Positions 1-10,094 are shown, numbered from the stretch's first letter. The stretch is 53,603 nucleotides of DNA from Pseudomonadota bacterium (GCA_029569495.1 JAKQTB010000047.1:1-53603); one strand, 5' to 3'. Notes: generated by a model from the letters alone, not told the origin. Translations and numbers: made by a program.

Positions 1-676
1 CTTGCTCGCCAAAGCCAGGGGTGATATTCAACACGCCTGCGGGAATGCCTGCCTCTAATGCCAAATCTCCTAGCCTCAGCGCGGTGAGCGGAGATTTTTC
101 TGAAGGTTTCAACACGACGCTGTTACCTGACGCTAAAGCAGGCGCAATTTTCCAACACGCCATTAAAATCGGGTAATTCCAAGGCACAATCGCCCCCACC
201 ACACCCATCGGTTCGCGCGTAATCATGCCTAACGTGTTATCTGCCGTGGGTGCAATTTCATCGTACACTTTGTCAATTGCCTCGCCAAACCAGCGTAGCG
301 AATTCGCGGCTGAATTCACATCCACACTCAAACTGGCTCTGATGGGTTTACCCATATCGAGCGTTTCTAACAAGGCCAATTCTTCTCTATTGGTAATGAG
401 TAAATCTGCAAAGCGAATCATGGCTTGCTTACGTTCACGCGGGCTCAAACCAGCCCATCGGCGGTCATTAAACGCCGTGCGCGCGCAGGCCACGGCTAAA
501 TTCACATCAATTTCTTGGCAACTGGCTACATCGGCTAATTTGCGATTATCAATTGGCGAAAAACATTCAAATGTTTGGCCGCCTGTAGCGGGCATACGCA
601 CACCGCCAATAAAAGCACGGCCGTCAATTTTTAGGGATTTAGCACGTGCATGCCAGTCTGTTGTTGTATCAGCCAT
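1..676 (-). CDS. puuC: Aldehyde dehydrogenase, PuuC-like (gamma-glutamyl-gamma-aminobutyraldehyde dehydrogenase type); C-terminus lies beyond window edge
   Basis: Hand translation of the minus strand from ATG at 676 gives MADTTTDWHARAKSLKIDGRAFIGGVRMPATGGQTFECFSPIDNRK...GVVGAIVPWNYPILMACWKIAPALASGNSVVLKPSEKSPLTALRL..., with ALDH motifs (PWNYP, VLKPSE). Absent from the ORF track because no stop lies inside the window. Confidence 0.85.
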   Translation of the reverse strand, partial: MADTTTDWHARAKSLKIDGRAFIGGVRMPATGGQTFECFSPIDNRKLADVASCQEIDVNLAVACARTAFNDRRWAGLSPRERKQAMIRFADLLITNREELALLETLDMGKPIRASLSVDVNSAANSLRWFGEAIDKVYDEIAPTADNTLGMITREPMGVVGAIVPWNYPILMACWKIAPALASGNSVVLKPSEKSPLTALRLGDLALEAGIPAGVLNITPGFGEQ

Positions 677-681
677 ATTGT

Positions 682-2142
682 TTAAAGCCCCGCCATTGCA
701 ATATATTTAATTTCTAAATATTCATCTATACCGTGATGCGAACCTTCGCGCCCCAAGCCAGATTGCTTCACGCCGCCAAACGGCGCCACTTCGTTGGAAA
801 TCATGCCCGTATTCACACCCACCATGCCATATTCCAACGCTTCTGCCACGCGCCAAATGCGGCCAATATCGCGGCTATAAAAGTATGAGGCCAAGCCAAA
901 TTCAGTATTATTGGCCATTGCAATCACATCTTCATCCGTTTTAAAGCGGAATAATGGCGCAACTGGGCCAAAGGTTTCTTCTTTAAAAATTAAGGCATTC
1001 GGGCTCACGTCTGCAAGTACAGTGGGTTCATAAAACGTGCCCCCGCTTGCATGACGTTTGCCGCCTTGCAATAAAGTTGCGCCCTTGGCCACCGCATCTG
1101 CCACATGACTTTCCACTTTTTCAACTGCCGCATTATCAATCAGCGGGCCTTGCGTCACACCTTCTGCCGTGCCATCACCTACTTTTAATGTGGCCACCTT
1201 TGCCGCAAGCTTAGCTGCAAACGCATCAAACACGCCATCTTGTACAAACAAGCGGTTAGCGCATACGCAAGTTTGCCCGGCGTTTCTGAACTTGCTCACC
1301 ATCGCGCCTTCAACCGCCGCATCTAAATCAGCATCGTCAAACACAATAAAAGGTGCGTTACCGCCTAATTCGAGTGATAATTTTTTAATCGTATCCGCAC
1401 ATTGACGCATTAAAATGCGCCCAACTTCGGTTGAGCCTGTGAATGACAACTTGGTTACAATCGGGCTTTCACACAGCACTGCGCCAATTTCACGCGCCTT
1501 ACCCGTGAGCACTTGCAACACGCCTGCAGGCACGCCAGCTTCTTCTGCCAACACGGCTAATGCGATTGCAGATAACGGCGTATTTTCTGCGGGCTTGATA
1601 ATCATGCTGCAGCCTGCGGCCAAAGCAGGTGCGGCTTTACGGGTTATCATCGCCACAGGAAAATTCCACGGTGTAATCGCAGCGGTTACACCAATGGGTT
1701 GCTTTATTACGAGCAATTTACGGTCAGCTGTGGGTGCTGGAATCACTTCACCATATACACGCTTAGCTTCTTCAGCAAACCACTCCACAAAGCTTGCGCC
1801 ATAAGTAATTTCGCCACGCGCCTCTGCCAGCGGCTTACCTTGTTCGGCAGTTAAAATTTGGGCTAAATCTTCATGATGTTCCACCATTAAATCAAACCAG
1901 CGTTTAAGAATAGCAGCGCGCGCTTTGGCTGTAAGCATTTTCCACTGTTTTTGGGCGGTTTGACTGTCAATAATCGCACGCTCAGTTTCGGCTTTACCCA
2001 TGCGAGGTACATTGGCGATGGCTTGCCCATTAGCAGGATTAGTCACAGTGAAAGTTTCGCCAGAATCTGCACCTACCCAATTGCCAGCGAGTAAGGTTTG
2101 GTTATTTTTGATTAAAGACTTGTGTTTAATTTGAAGCGTCAT
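682..2142 (-). CDS. gabD: NAD(P)-dependent succinate-semialdehyde dehydrogenase
   Basis: 486 aa; ITPWNFPVAMITRK, LELGGNAPFIVFDDADLD, GQTCVCANR catalytic Cys; GabD-type sequence. Confidence 0.9.
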   Translation of the reverse strand: MTLQIKHKSLIKNNQTLLAGNWVGADSGETFTVTNPANGQAIANVPRMGKAETERAIIDSQTAQKQWKMLTAKARAAILKRWFDLMVEHHEDLAQILTAEQGKPLAEARGEITYGASFVEWFAEEAKRVYGEVIPAPTADRKLLVIKQPIGVTAAITPWNFPVAMITRKAAPALAAGCSMIIKPAENTPLSAIALAVLAEEAGVPAGVLQVLTGKAREIGAVLCESPIVTKLSFTGSTEVGRILMRQCADTIKKLSLELGGNAPFIVFDDADLDAAVEGAMVSKFRNAGQTCVCANRLFVQDGVFDAFAAKLAAKVATLKVGDGTAEGVTQGPLIDNAAVEKVESHVADAVAKGATLLQGGKRHASGGTFYEPTVLADVSPNALIFKEETFGPVAPLFRFKTDEDVIAMANNTEFGLASYFYSRDIGRIWRVAEALEYGMVGVNTGMISNEVAPFGGVKQSGLGREGSHHGIDEYLEIKYIAMAGL

Positions 2143-2191
2143 GATGCTCTCTAATTCGCGGTGTAGGGGCGAAAATCATTGCACCCCAATG

Positions 2192-3040
2192 TTATTTATT
2201 ACTATCGCTATACGCCTGCGCTTCTTCACGTTTACGTTTGCGCGCTTGGTGCGAGGTATAAAAGCTTGAAGCAATCACCGCAAAAGTCACCACCACAATC
2301 GTCACCGTCGCCACCGCGTTAATGGTTGGGTTTAAGCCTAAACGTGCGCGTGAAAAAATCACCATCGGCATGGTGGAATATCCTGGGCCGGATAAGAACG
2401 ATGACAGCACCACATCATCAAAAGACAGTGTAAACGTTAATAAAAAGGCAGAAATTAACGCTGGCAACAGCAATGGCAAGGTGACCAAATAAAACACTTG
2501 CCAAGGTTTACAGCCTAAATCCATGGCGGCTTCATCTAATTTACTATCCATTTCGCGCAAACGCGAAGTGACCACCACCGCTGCATAAGCGGTGCCCAAC
2601 AAGGCATGGCCTAATAAAATGGTAAATAAACCTTTTTCAGGAAAACCCAGCCAATGTTGCACTGAAATAATCATCAATAATAACGATAAACCCACAATCA
2701 CATCAGGCATCACCAATGGCATACTCGACATAGACGACAGCAATGTACGCCCTTTAAAACGTTTATAGCGGTTCAGGGCGAACGCAGTAAATGTGCCAAA
2801 AAACACCGACATCAATGCAGAAATGCCAGCAATTTTAAGGGATAACAACACGGCTGAAATTAAATCATCGTCTTTAATTAAAGCTTCGTACCAGCGCAAA
2901 CTGGCGTGCGTCCATGTTGAAATGAGTTTTGAATCATTAAACGAGTACACTACCAGCGTAAAAATAGGCAAATACAAAAACAAATAAACCGCAATCATCC
3001 ACAGGTTAGAAAATATCTTGTTATTGGTCGCTTGGCTCAT
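2192..3040 (-). CDS. potI: Polyamine ABC transporter permease (PotI/PotC type)
   Basis: Multi-TM permease with EAAMDLGCKPWQVF EAA-loop; adjacent to PotH-, PotG- and PotF-like genes. Confidence 0.88.
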   Translation of the reverse strand: MSQATNNKIFSNLWMIAVYLFLYLPIFTLVVYSFNDSKLISTWTHASLRWYEALIKDDDLISAVLLSLKIAGISALMSVFFGTFTAFALNRYKRFKGRTLLSSMSSMPLVMPDVIVGLSLLLMIISVQHWLGFPEKGLFTILLGHALLGTAYAAVVVTSRLREMDSKLDEAAMDLGCKPWQVFYLVTLPLLLPALISAFLLTFTLSFDDVVLSSFLSGPGYSTMPMVIFSRARLGLNPTINAVATVTIVVVTFAVIASSFYTSHQARKRKREEAQAYSDSNK

Positions 3041-3939
3041 TATTTCATCTCCGCTTCTGCTTGAGATTTATTGTATATTGCCATTGGCACTAATATGAGC
3101 AATATCATCACCACCGCCACAGCGGAGGCCATTGGCCAGTCGTTATTACTGAAAAATTCATTCCATAACACGCGGCCTATCATCAAGGTGCTTGAGCCGC
3201 CCAATAACTCCGGAATCACGTATTCACCAATCGTTGGGATGAATACCAGCATAGAACCCGCAATGATGCCTGCTTTTGAAAGCGGCACAGTAATGAGCCA
3301 AAACGCCTTAAACGGGCTTGTGCCAAGGTCAGCGGCAGCTTCTAAGTAACGCATATCAAGCTTAGATAAATTTGCATACAAAGGCAAAATCATAAAAGGC
3401 AGGTATGAGTACACCATGCCAATCATCAGTGAAAATGGGGTATTCATCATCTGTAATGGCGCATCGATCACGCCTAAACTCATCAGTACATTGTTGATAA
3501 TGCCGTTGTTTTCAAGCAAAGTTTTCCACGCATAAATACGTAGTAAAAATGATGTCCAAAAAGGCAACATGATGAGCATCAACAGCGTAGGTTGCATGTG
3601 CTTGGGTGAGCGCGCCATAAAGTAGGCAAATGGGTAGCCAATCACTAAGCAAATCAGCGTGGTGAGTAGCGCATACTTAATGGATGATAAATAGGTTTTA
3701 AGGTAGAGAGAGTCGCTAAAAATAAACTGATAACTTGAAAAGTTAAGTGTAAGTTTTGGCCAGCCATTACTCCAGTCAATCATGTTTGAAACTGAAGTGC
3801 CTTGCATTTCAGATAAGCTGATTTTTAATATAATCAGAATAGGCACAGCCGCAAGCAAAATAAACCATAGATATGGAATGCCAATAACAGCATGCTTTCC
3901 ATCTAACAGGCGCGTGAAAAAACCTTGCTTAGTCGCCAT
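3040..3939 (-). CDS. potH: Polyamine ABC transporter permease (PotH/PotB type)
   Basis: Multi-TM permease, EAAADLGTSPFKAF loop; abuts potI. Confidence 0.88.
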   Translation of the reverse strand: MATKQGFFTRLLDGKHAVIGIPYLWFILLAAVPILIILKISLSEMQGTSVSNMIDWSNGWPKLTLNFSSYQFIFSDSLYLKTYLSSIKYALLTTLICLVIGYPFAYFMARSPKHMQPTLLMLIMLPFWTSFLLRIYAWKTLLENNGIINNVLMSLGVIDAPLQMMNTPFSLMIGMVYSYLPFMILPLYANLSKLDMRYLEAAADLGTSPFKAFWLITVPLSKAGIIAGSMLVFIPTIGEYVIPELLGGSSTLMIGRVLWNEFFSNNDWPMASAVAVVMILLILVPMAIYNKSQAEAEMK

Positions 3940-3951
3940 TTCTCGCTCCTT

Positions 3952-5073
3952 TTATTGTGCTAATACAACCATCGCCAAATCATTCCAGTGCGCATAAGCG
4001 CGATCACCCCATGTAAGACCGCAGCTTAAATCACGCGTATTGTTGAGCTCTTGGGCTTTAATCACTTTGCCTGAATCAAGCTTGAGGTGATATGTCGTAT
4101 GTGCGCCAAAATAAACAATTTCGATGACCTCACCCTCACACCAGTTATATTCACCTTTAGGTTTTTTATCTGAAAGCATGATTTTTTCAGGGCGTAACGC
4201 CACGCCCACCGCCATACCTGTATGCCCGCTTACACCGTGCCCTACATAATGCACACATTCTGGGCAACGTACCGTCACATGATCTGCTTCGTCTTCTTCA
4301 ATCACACCATCAAATAAATTTACATTGCCAATGAAGTCAGCCACTTTGCGGCTGTTGGGCATTTCATACACGGCGTCTGGCGCACCCACTTGTAAGAAAT
4401 ACCCCTCAGACATCACGGCAATACGCGATGCCATCGTCATCGCCTCCTCTTGGTCATGCGTTACCAACACACAGGTTACACCAACTTCTTCAATAATATT
4501 CACTAACTCCAGTTGCGTGGTTTCGCGCAATTTTTTATCAAGCGCGCCCAGTGGTTCATCTAAGAGCAGCAATTGTGGGCGTTTAGCCAAACTACGCACC
4601 AAGGCCACGCGCTGTTGTTGCCCACCAGAAAGTTGATGTGGCTTACGTTGTGCAAATTTACCCAATTGTGCAAGGTTGAGCATTTTTTCTACGCGCTCTG
4701 CGATTTGGTCTTTTGGCATGCCATCGCGCTTTAAGCCAAAGGCTATGTTTTCCCATACACTCAAGTGTGGAAACAACGCATAAGACTGAAACATCATATT
4801 GATAGGACGCTGGTAAGGAGGCAAATTGGTTATATCTTGCCCTGCTAAGAAAATTTTGCCTTTTGTGGGCATTTCAAAGCCTGCCATCATGCGCAACAGT
4901 GTTGATTTTCCGCAGCCTGAACCACCCAGCAAAGCAAAAATTTCACCTTTATTCACGGTGAGTGACACATCATCTACCGCTTTCACCGTGCCATCGTAAA
5001 TTTTGGTGACATTTTCAACGCGCAACAATACCTCTGGCGCTGGCTGGTTGATTTCTTTAGGTGCGGTTGCCAT
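3952..5073 (-). CDS. potG: Polyamine ABC transporter ATP-binding protein
   Basis: Walker A GGSGCGKST, signature LSGGQQQRVALVRSLAKRP, Walker B LLLLDEPLGALD, C-terminal TOBE-like region. Confidence 0.93.
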   Translation of the reverse strand: MATAPKEINQPAPEVLLRVENVTKIYDGTVKAVDDVSLTVNKGEIFALLGGSGCGKSTLLRMMAGFEMPTKGKIFLAGQDITNLPPYQRPINMMFQSYALFPHLSVWENIAFGLKRDGMPKDQIAERVEKMLNLAQLGKFAQRKPHQLSGGQQQRVALVRSLAKRPQLLLLDEPLGALDKKLRETTQLELVNIIEEVGVTCVLVTHDQEEAMTMASRIAVMSEGYFLQVGAPDAVYEMPNSRKVADFIGNVNLFDGVIEEDEADHVTVRCPECVHYVGHGVSGHTGMAVGVALRPEKIMLSDKKPKGEYNWCEGEVIEIVYFGAHTTYHLKLDSGKVIKAQELNNTRDLSCGLTWGDRAYAHWNDLAMVVLAQ

Positions 5074-5118
5074 AAAAAACCCTTAGTAAATGATGATGGT
5101 GTAAACGAGAAATCAGCT

Positions 5119-5147
5119 AAGTGTGGGCGTATGATACGCCCACACTT
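5119..5147. terminator. Strong 13-bp stem hairpin between potF and potG
   Basis: aagtgtgggcgta-tga-tacgcccacactt, perfect inverted repeat immediately 3' of the potF stop (5153, minus strand); no clear U-tract, so it may be an mRNA stabiliser or attenuator rather than a terminator. Confidence 0.6.
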
Positions 5148-5152
5148 GTTAG

Positions 5153-6325
5153 CTAAACGCCAGATTTAAACTTGGTGTAAAAGCGCGTTAAAGTCCGTTT
5201 GGCTTCTTGGCTTTCAACACCTGGTGGCACTAGTTTTGCAATATCTTCATCAGATAAGTAGATGGACTTATTATTTTTAATTTCTTCATCAACAAACTCT
5301 GTAGCCGCTTTATTAGGGTTTGCATAGGTCACCTCATTGGTAATAGATGCCGCCACTTCAGGACGCATGACATAATTGATGAATAAATGTGCGTTATTAG
5401 GATGTTTTGCATCCGCAGGAATCGCCATGGTATCCATAAAAATCAAGCCACCAGTTTTTGGTACAAGGGCTACAATATTTTGCTCGGCTTTATTTTCTAT
5501 TGAACGCTTGCGTGCCAAGTTGATATCACCTGCCCATCCATAGGTTACACAGACGTTACCACCTGCCAAATCTTCAATTTGGCCGCCTGAATTAAACTTT
5601 TTAATGTGTGGGCGCACTTTCATGAGCATATCAAATGCTGCCTGATAATCATCATTTGATGCGGTGAATACCGGCTTGCCTAAATAATGCAATGCCGCCT
5701 GAAACACGTCCGTTGGCGTATCCAGAAACGTGATGCCACATGACTTTAGCTTACTGGTATAAGTTGGATTAAACACGAGATCCCATGCATTTTCAGGCAT
5801 CGGGGTGTCGCCCAATGCGGCTTTTACTTTATCTTCATTAATACCCACGGTGTTATAACTCCACATCCAGTCCACTAAGTATTGGTTACCGGGGTCAACA
5901 CCTTCCATTTGTTTTAAAATGCCCTCATCTAAATTTTTCCAGTTAGTGAGTTTAGTTTTATCTAACTTTTGAAACAAACCGCCCTCAATTTGCTGTTTGG
6001 CCCAATTGGATGAAGGTACAACGATGTCGTAACCTGTGTTCTTGGCGATTAATTTGGCATGTAAAATTTCATTACTATCAAATACATCGTAACGTACTTT
6101 GATGCCGGTTTCTTTTTCAAAATTTTCTATGGTATCGGGCGCAATGTAGTCAGACCAGTTGTAAATATTAAGAATTTTTTCTTCCTCGCTGGCAACCGTT
6201 GATTGCGCAACTTTTGCATCGCTGGTGGTTTCCTTATTACTGTCAGTACATGATACTGAACCAAAGCCAACAATCGCCAAGCTCACCATCGTACATAAAA
6301 GACGTTTGTTCAATAAAATTTGCAT
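5153..6325 (-). CDS. potF: Polyamine-binding periplasmic protein, PotF family
   Basis: ILNIYNWSDYIAPDTIENFEKETGIKVRYDVFDSNE... typical PotF/PotD; likely start at internal ATG 6325 (MQILLNKRLLCTMVSLAIVGFGSVSC, signal peptide or lipoprotein-like) rather than ORF-track start 6391. Confidence 0.92.
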   Translation of the reverse strand: MQILLNKRLLCTMVSLAIVGFGSVSCTDSNKETTSDAKVAQSTVASEEEKILNIYNWSDYIAPDTIENFEKETGIKVRYDVFDSNEILHAKLIAKNTGYDIVVPSSNWAKQQIEGGLFQKLDKTKLTNWKNLDEGILKQMEGVDPGNQYLVDWMWSYNTVGINEDKVKAALGDTPMPENAWDLVFNPTYTSKLKSCGITFLDTPTDVFQAALHYLGKPVFTASNDDYQAAFDMLMKVRPHIKKFNSGGQIEDLAGGNVCVTYGWAGDINLARKRSIENKAEQNIVALVPKTGGLIFMDTMAIPADAKHPNNAHLFINYVMRPEVAASITNEVTYANPNKAATEFVDEEIKNNKSIYLSDEDIAKLVPPGVESQEAKRTLTRFYTKFKSGV

Positions 6326-6397
6326 CGAATGTCTCCCAAGAAAAAGTAAAAAATCTGAATCAATTTTAACAGCCAAATTTACTTGTTGCACTAACCA

Positions 6398-6428
6398 AAT
6401 GATTAAGTTGCCTTAACTTTTAATCATT
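6398..6428. promoter_or_regulatory. Inverted repeat upstream of potF (candidate operator)
   Basis: AATGATTAAGTT-gcctt-AACTTttAATCATT: 12-nt arms with a 2-nt insertion, ~73 nt upstream of the proposed potF ATG. Confidence 0.35.
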
Positions 6429-6500
6429 CAAAAATACACCGGCCTTAGAATCTAAAGCAAGTTATGTGCCCTACCCTCAACTTAAACTTAATATTATTCA

Positions 6501-7868
6501 TTACATCACACCCAGCCTTTTCAAATCAGCCAGCGTAGCGTCTAAGCATAAATAAATGAGCCCTATCATTTCATCAATTTGCGCTTTGGTCGTGACCAAT
6601 GGTGGTGCAATAATCATGCGGTCGCCCACGGCGCGCATAATTAAACCGTTAGCAAAGCAATGCCCGCGACATATCATACCTACTTCTAAACTCTCATCAA
6701 AGTGAACATGCTCTTCTTTGTTTTTCATGAGAACAAACCCAGCGACTAAGCCAAATGTTTCAGCGCCACCTACCAATGGATGTTTAGCTAACTCAGCATA
6801 TTTTTGAGCCAGATACGGCCCTGTTTCATAGCGTACTTGGTTAACCAAATCTTCACGCTCGATGATTTCAAGATTCGCTAACGCCACAGCACATGCAGTT
6901 GGGTGCCCAGAATACGTGTAACCATGATTAAACTCCCCACCCTGCTCAATCAGCACTTGTGCAACGCGTTTACCGACCACCACGCCCCCTAGCGGAATAT
7001 AGCCTGAGCTGACACCTTTGGCGAAGGTCATCAAATCAGGTTTTGCGCCCATGCGTTGCGAGCCAAACCACGCGCCTAGGCGACCAAAGCCACAAATCAC
7101 TTCATCACAAATAAGCAATATGCCGTATTTGTCACATATCCGCTGAATTTCTGGCCAATAGGTTTGAGGGGGAATAATCACGCCACCCGCGCCCTGCACA
7201 GGTTCACCAATAAAAGCCGCAACCTTTTCTGCACCAACTTCTAAAATCTTTTCTTCAAGCCAAGATGCCGCACGCAGGCCAAAAGCATCCCGATCTTCAT
7301 CAGGCGCCAAACCATAATGATACGGTTGTTCAATATGCTCAATACCTGGAATCACGCCCCCCTGTGCGTGCATGCCGCCCATGCCGCCAAGTGATGACCC
7401 CACCATTGTTGAGCCATGATAAGCATTTTTACGGCTGATAATAAATGTGCGTTCTGGCTGGCCTAGGGTGGCCCAGTAATGACGTACCATACGCACATTG
7501 GTGTCGTTTGACTCAGACCCTGAGCTGCCAAAAAATACATGCGAATAATTATCTCCTGCAAGCGAGATAATTTTCTCGGCCAACTTAACCGCTGGCACGT
7601 TGGTCGTTTGAAAAAAGCTGTTATAAAAAGGTAGCTCAGTCATTTGTTTGCAGGCAGCATCCACCAGCTCTTTGCGACCATAACCTACATTCACACACCA
7701 CAAGCCTGACATGGCATCAAATATTTTGTGGCCTTCAGAATCCCAAATGTAGACATTGTCGGCTTTGGTGATAATACGCGACCCCTTTGCCGCTAGGCTT
7801 TTATGGTCGGTAAATGGGTGCATGTAATGCGCGGAATCTATCGCCTGAATCTCTTTAGTATTTGTCAT
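6501..7868 (-). CDS. spuC: Class III aminotransferase, putrescine--pyruvate aminotransferase (SpuC)-like
   Basis: LLICDEVICGFGRLGAWFG and TFAKGVSSGYIPLGGV PLP-lysine region; located between puuA and potF. Confidence 0.8.
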   Translation of the reverse strand: MTNTKEIQAIDSAHYMHPFTDHKSLAAKGSRIITKADNVYIWDSEGHKIFDAMSGLWCVNVGYGRKELVDAACKQMTELPFYNSFFQTTNVPAVKLAEKIISLAGDNYSHVFFGSSGSESNDTNVRMVRHYWATLGQPERTFIISRKNAYHGSTMVGSSLGGMGGMHAQGGVIPGIEHIEQPYHYGLAPDEDRDAFGLRAASWLEEKILEVGAEKVAAFIGEPVQGAGGVIIPPQTYWPEIQRICDKYGILLICDEVICGFGRLGAWFGSQRMGAKPDLMTFAKGVSSGYIPLGGVVVGKRVAQVLIEQGGEFNHGYTYSGHPTACAVALANLEIIEREDLVNQVRYETGPYLAQKYAELAKHPLVGGAETFGLVAGFVLMKNKEEHVHFDESLEVGMICRGHCFANGLIMRAVGDRMIIAPPLVTTKAQIDEMIGLIYLCLDATLADLKRLGVM

Positions 7869-7891
7869 GTTATTCTCGATGATTGATTCAC

Positions 7892-9262
7892 TTAAACATG
7901 CATGAGCAGATGTTCACGCTCCCAAGGGCTAATCACGCGCATAAATTCATCATGTTCTGCATCTTTAACCGCTAAATAAACATCAACGAAATCTTTACCT
8001 AACACCTCATGTAAAGCGGTCGCAACTTCTAATTCACGGATAGCCTCTGAAAGCCCACGCGGCAATTGATAGTCAGAAGCATATGCACTACCAGTAGTTT
8101 CAGCCGTGGGTTGTAGCTTTTCTTTAATGCCCAAATAACCACAAGCCAGCGTGACTGCCATCGCTAAATATGGATTAGCATCGGCACCCACTACGCGATT
8201 TTCTACGCGTCGCCCTGCAGGTTCAGAAATAGGCACACGAATACCCACAGTACGATTATCGTAACCCCATTCAATATTGATAGGCGCGGCACCGTTACGC
8301 ACAATGCGGCGATACGAGTTCACATAGGGTGCAAGCAACACCATGGCAGCGGGCAAATATTTTTGTAGCCCCGCAATATAGTGAAAGAAAAGTGGCGAAG
8401 CAGAACCATCTGCTTTGCTGAAAATATTATTGCCTGATTTGCAATCTATCACGCTTTGGTGAATGTGCATGGCCGAGCCTGGCTCATTTTGCATGGGTTT
8501 TGCCATAAAGGTCGCGTACATGCCGTGACGCATAGCCACTTCTCGCAAGGTGCGTTTAAAAAAGAAGGTTTTATCCGCCAAAATCATCGGCTCATCGTGC
8601 AAAAAGTTAATTTCCATCTGCCCTGCGCCAAATTCGTGAATGAGCGTGTCTAACTCTAGCCCCATCAAATCGCAATAGTCGTAAATATCTTCAAATAACG
8701 GGTCAAATTCATTCACTGCATCAATACTATAAAGCTGACGGCTGGTTTCTTTACGCCCACTTCGTCCTACCGGTGGACTTAGTGCTACGTCCGGGTCGGT
8801 ATTGCGTTCTAGCAAATAAAACTCTAGCTCAGGGGCCACAATCGGCGTAAAACCAAGTTCTTTATATAAGTTAGTCACGCGACGCAATACATTTCTAGGT
8901 GAAAAATTAACCGGCCGGCCTTGGTGGTCAAAGCAATCCATGATAACTTGTGCAGTCGGGTCTTGCGCCCAAGGCACCACGCGCAAAGTGCTGGGGTCAG
9001 GAATCAACACCATGTCTTTATCAGTAAACCCAAAAACACGATCGTAACCCTCGTTGTCTTCAGGTGATTCGCCTGTTACCGTCATGCCAAACACGGCTTC
9101 TGGCAGGCGCATGGCGCGTTCGGTTGAAAACTTTTCACGTGGAAGAATTTTGCCGCGCGCCACTCCCGTTAAATCGGGCACCAAACATTCCACCTCGGTA
9201 ATGTTGTTATCCGTCAGCCATTTATCCATATCAATATGATTTTTTGCGCTTGCTTCTGTCAT
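7892..9262 (-). CDS. puuA: Glutamine synthetase family, gamma-glutamylputrescine synthetase-like
   Basis: PELEFYLLER, GAGQMEINF, MHIHQS, RIVRNGAAPINIEWGYDNRTVGIRVP; context with puuD and spuC. Confidence 0.85.
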   Translation of the reverse strand: MTEASAKNHIDMDKWLTDNNITEVECLVPDLTGVARGKILPREKFSTERAMRLPEAVFGMTVTGESPEDNEGYDRVFGFTDKDMVLIPDPSTLRVVPWAQDPTAQVIMDCFDHQGRPVNFSPRNVLRRVTNLYKELGFTPIVAPELEFYLLERNTDPDVALSPPVGRSGRKETSRQLYSIDAVNEFDPLFEDIYDYCDLMGLELDTLIHEFGAGQMEINFLHDEPMILADKTFFFKRTLREVAMRHGMYATFMAKPMQNEPGSAMHIHQSVIDCKSGNNIFSKADGSASPLFFHYIAGLQKYLPAAMVLLAPYVNSYRRIVRNGAAPINIEWGYDNRTVGIRVPISEPAGRRVENRVVGADANPYLAMAVTLACGYLGIKEKLQPTAETTGSAYASDYQLPRGLSEAIRELEVATALHEVLGKDFVDVYLAVKDAEHDEFMRVISPWEREHLLMHV

Positions 9263-9320
9263 GTTTTGCTCCTGATTTTACTAATTTACGCCGAATGATT
9301 TAAGATTAAAACAATCAGAG

Positions 9321-10094
9321 TTAATCGGGTGGCTCGTGACGGCGCATTCTTAGCCTGCAAGCAGCACCAAAAGCGCTAAAAATGGCTAAATATTGTGGAT
9401 TTTGCATGACTTGCCATTCTGGATGCCACTGCACGCCCAGCGCAAATGTTTGCGCAGCATCCACAGAAACCGCCTCGGCTAAGCCATCCGGCGCAGTTGC
9501 TTCAATGGTTAACCCTGCGCCCAAACGTTGAATCCCTTGCCCGTGTAGTGAGTTCACGAACATTTCATTCGACTGTGTGATATTGGCTAGTTTTCCACCC
9601 TCAGTTAAACGTACGCTGTGGACTGGTGCATATTGCAACGCTAAATCGACAGTCTTGGCTTCTCTGTGGTCATGCAACCCATCAACATCATGCACAGCCT
9701 GATGCAAACTGCCCCCAAAAGCCACATTTAACTCTTGAAAGCCACGACAAATCGCAAGCAAGGGCACGCCTTTTTGTATGGCGGTACGAATCAAATTCAA
9801 CGTGAGCGCGTCTCTTGCAGGGTCTAGCGGCAGGGAGGGATCAAGCACATCTTGATTAAAATGCGAAGGGTGTACATTTGAAACTGACCCGGTGAGCAAA
9901 ATACCATCGGCCATTTCAAGCAGCGCTTCCAAATCAAGCGCATCTGCTACGGCAGGAATCAGTAAAGGTGTGGCTTCCGCCGCGTCAGCCACGGCCAAAA
10001 TATACTTCTGCCCCACCGCATGAAAAAGATGGTCGCCCAGCGGTTTTACATCCGCCGGCAAGAGAACTACTGGTTTTTTTTGCTTGTTTTTCAT
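9321..10094 (-). CDS. puuD: Class I glutamine amidotransferase-like, gamma-glutamyl-GABA hydrolase
   Basis: PLLAICRGFQELNVAFGGSLHQ (nucleophile Cys), GVQWHPEW. Confidence 0.88.
   Translation of the reverse strand: MKNKQKKPVVLLPADVKPLGDHLFHAVGQKYILAVADAAEATPLLIPAVADALDLEALLEMADGILLTGSVSNVHPSHFNQDVLDPSLPLDPARDALTLNLIRTAIQKGVPLLAICRGFQELNVAFGGSLHQAVHDVDGLHDHREAKTVDLALQYAPVHSVRLTEGGKLANITQSNEMFVNSLHGQGIQRLGAGLTIEATAPDGLAEAVSVDAAQTFALGVQWHPEWQVMQNPQYLAIFSAFGAACRLRMRRHEPPD

Noticed and set aside
676-682. Frameshifted or duplicated ALDH at the left edge
   Set aside because: Coordinates mark the 5-bp junction between the two genes. Both reading frames are intact where visible and the two proteins are clearly different families, so they are two genes rather than a broken one.
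225-710. 161-aa plus-strand ORF
   Set aside because: Antisense to the PuuC-like ALDH on the minus strand.
1415-1804. 129-aa plus-strand ORF
   Set aside because: Antisense to GabD-like ALDH; shadow of a conserved gene.
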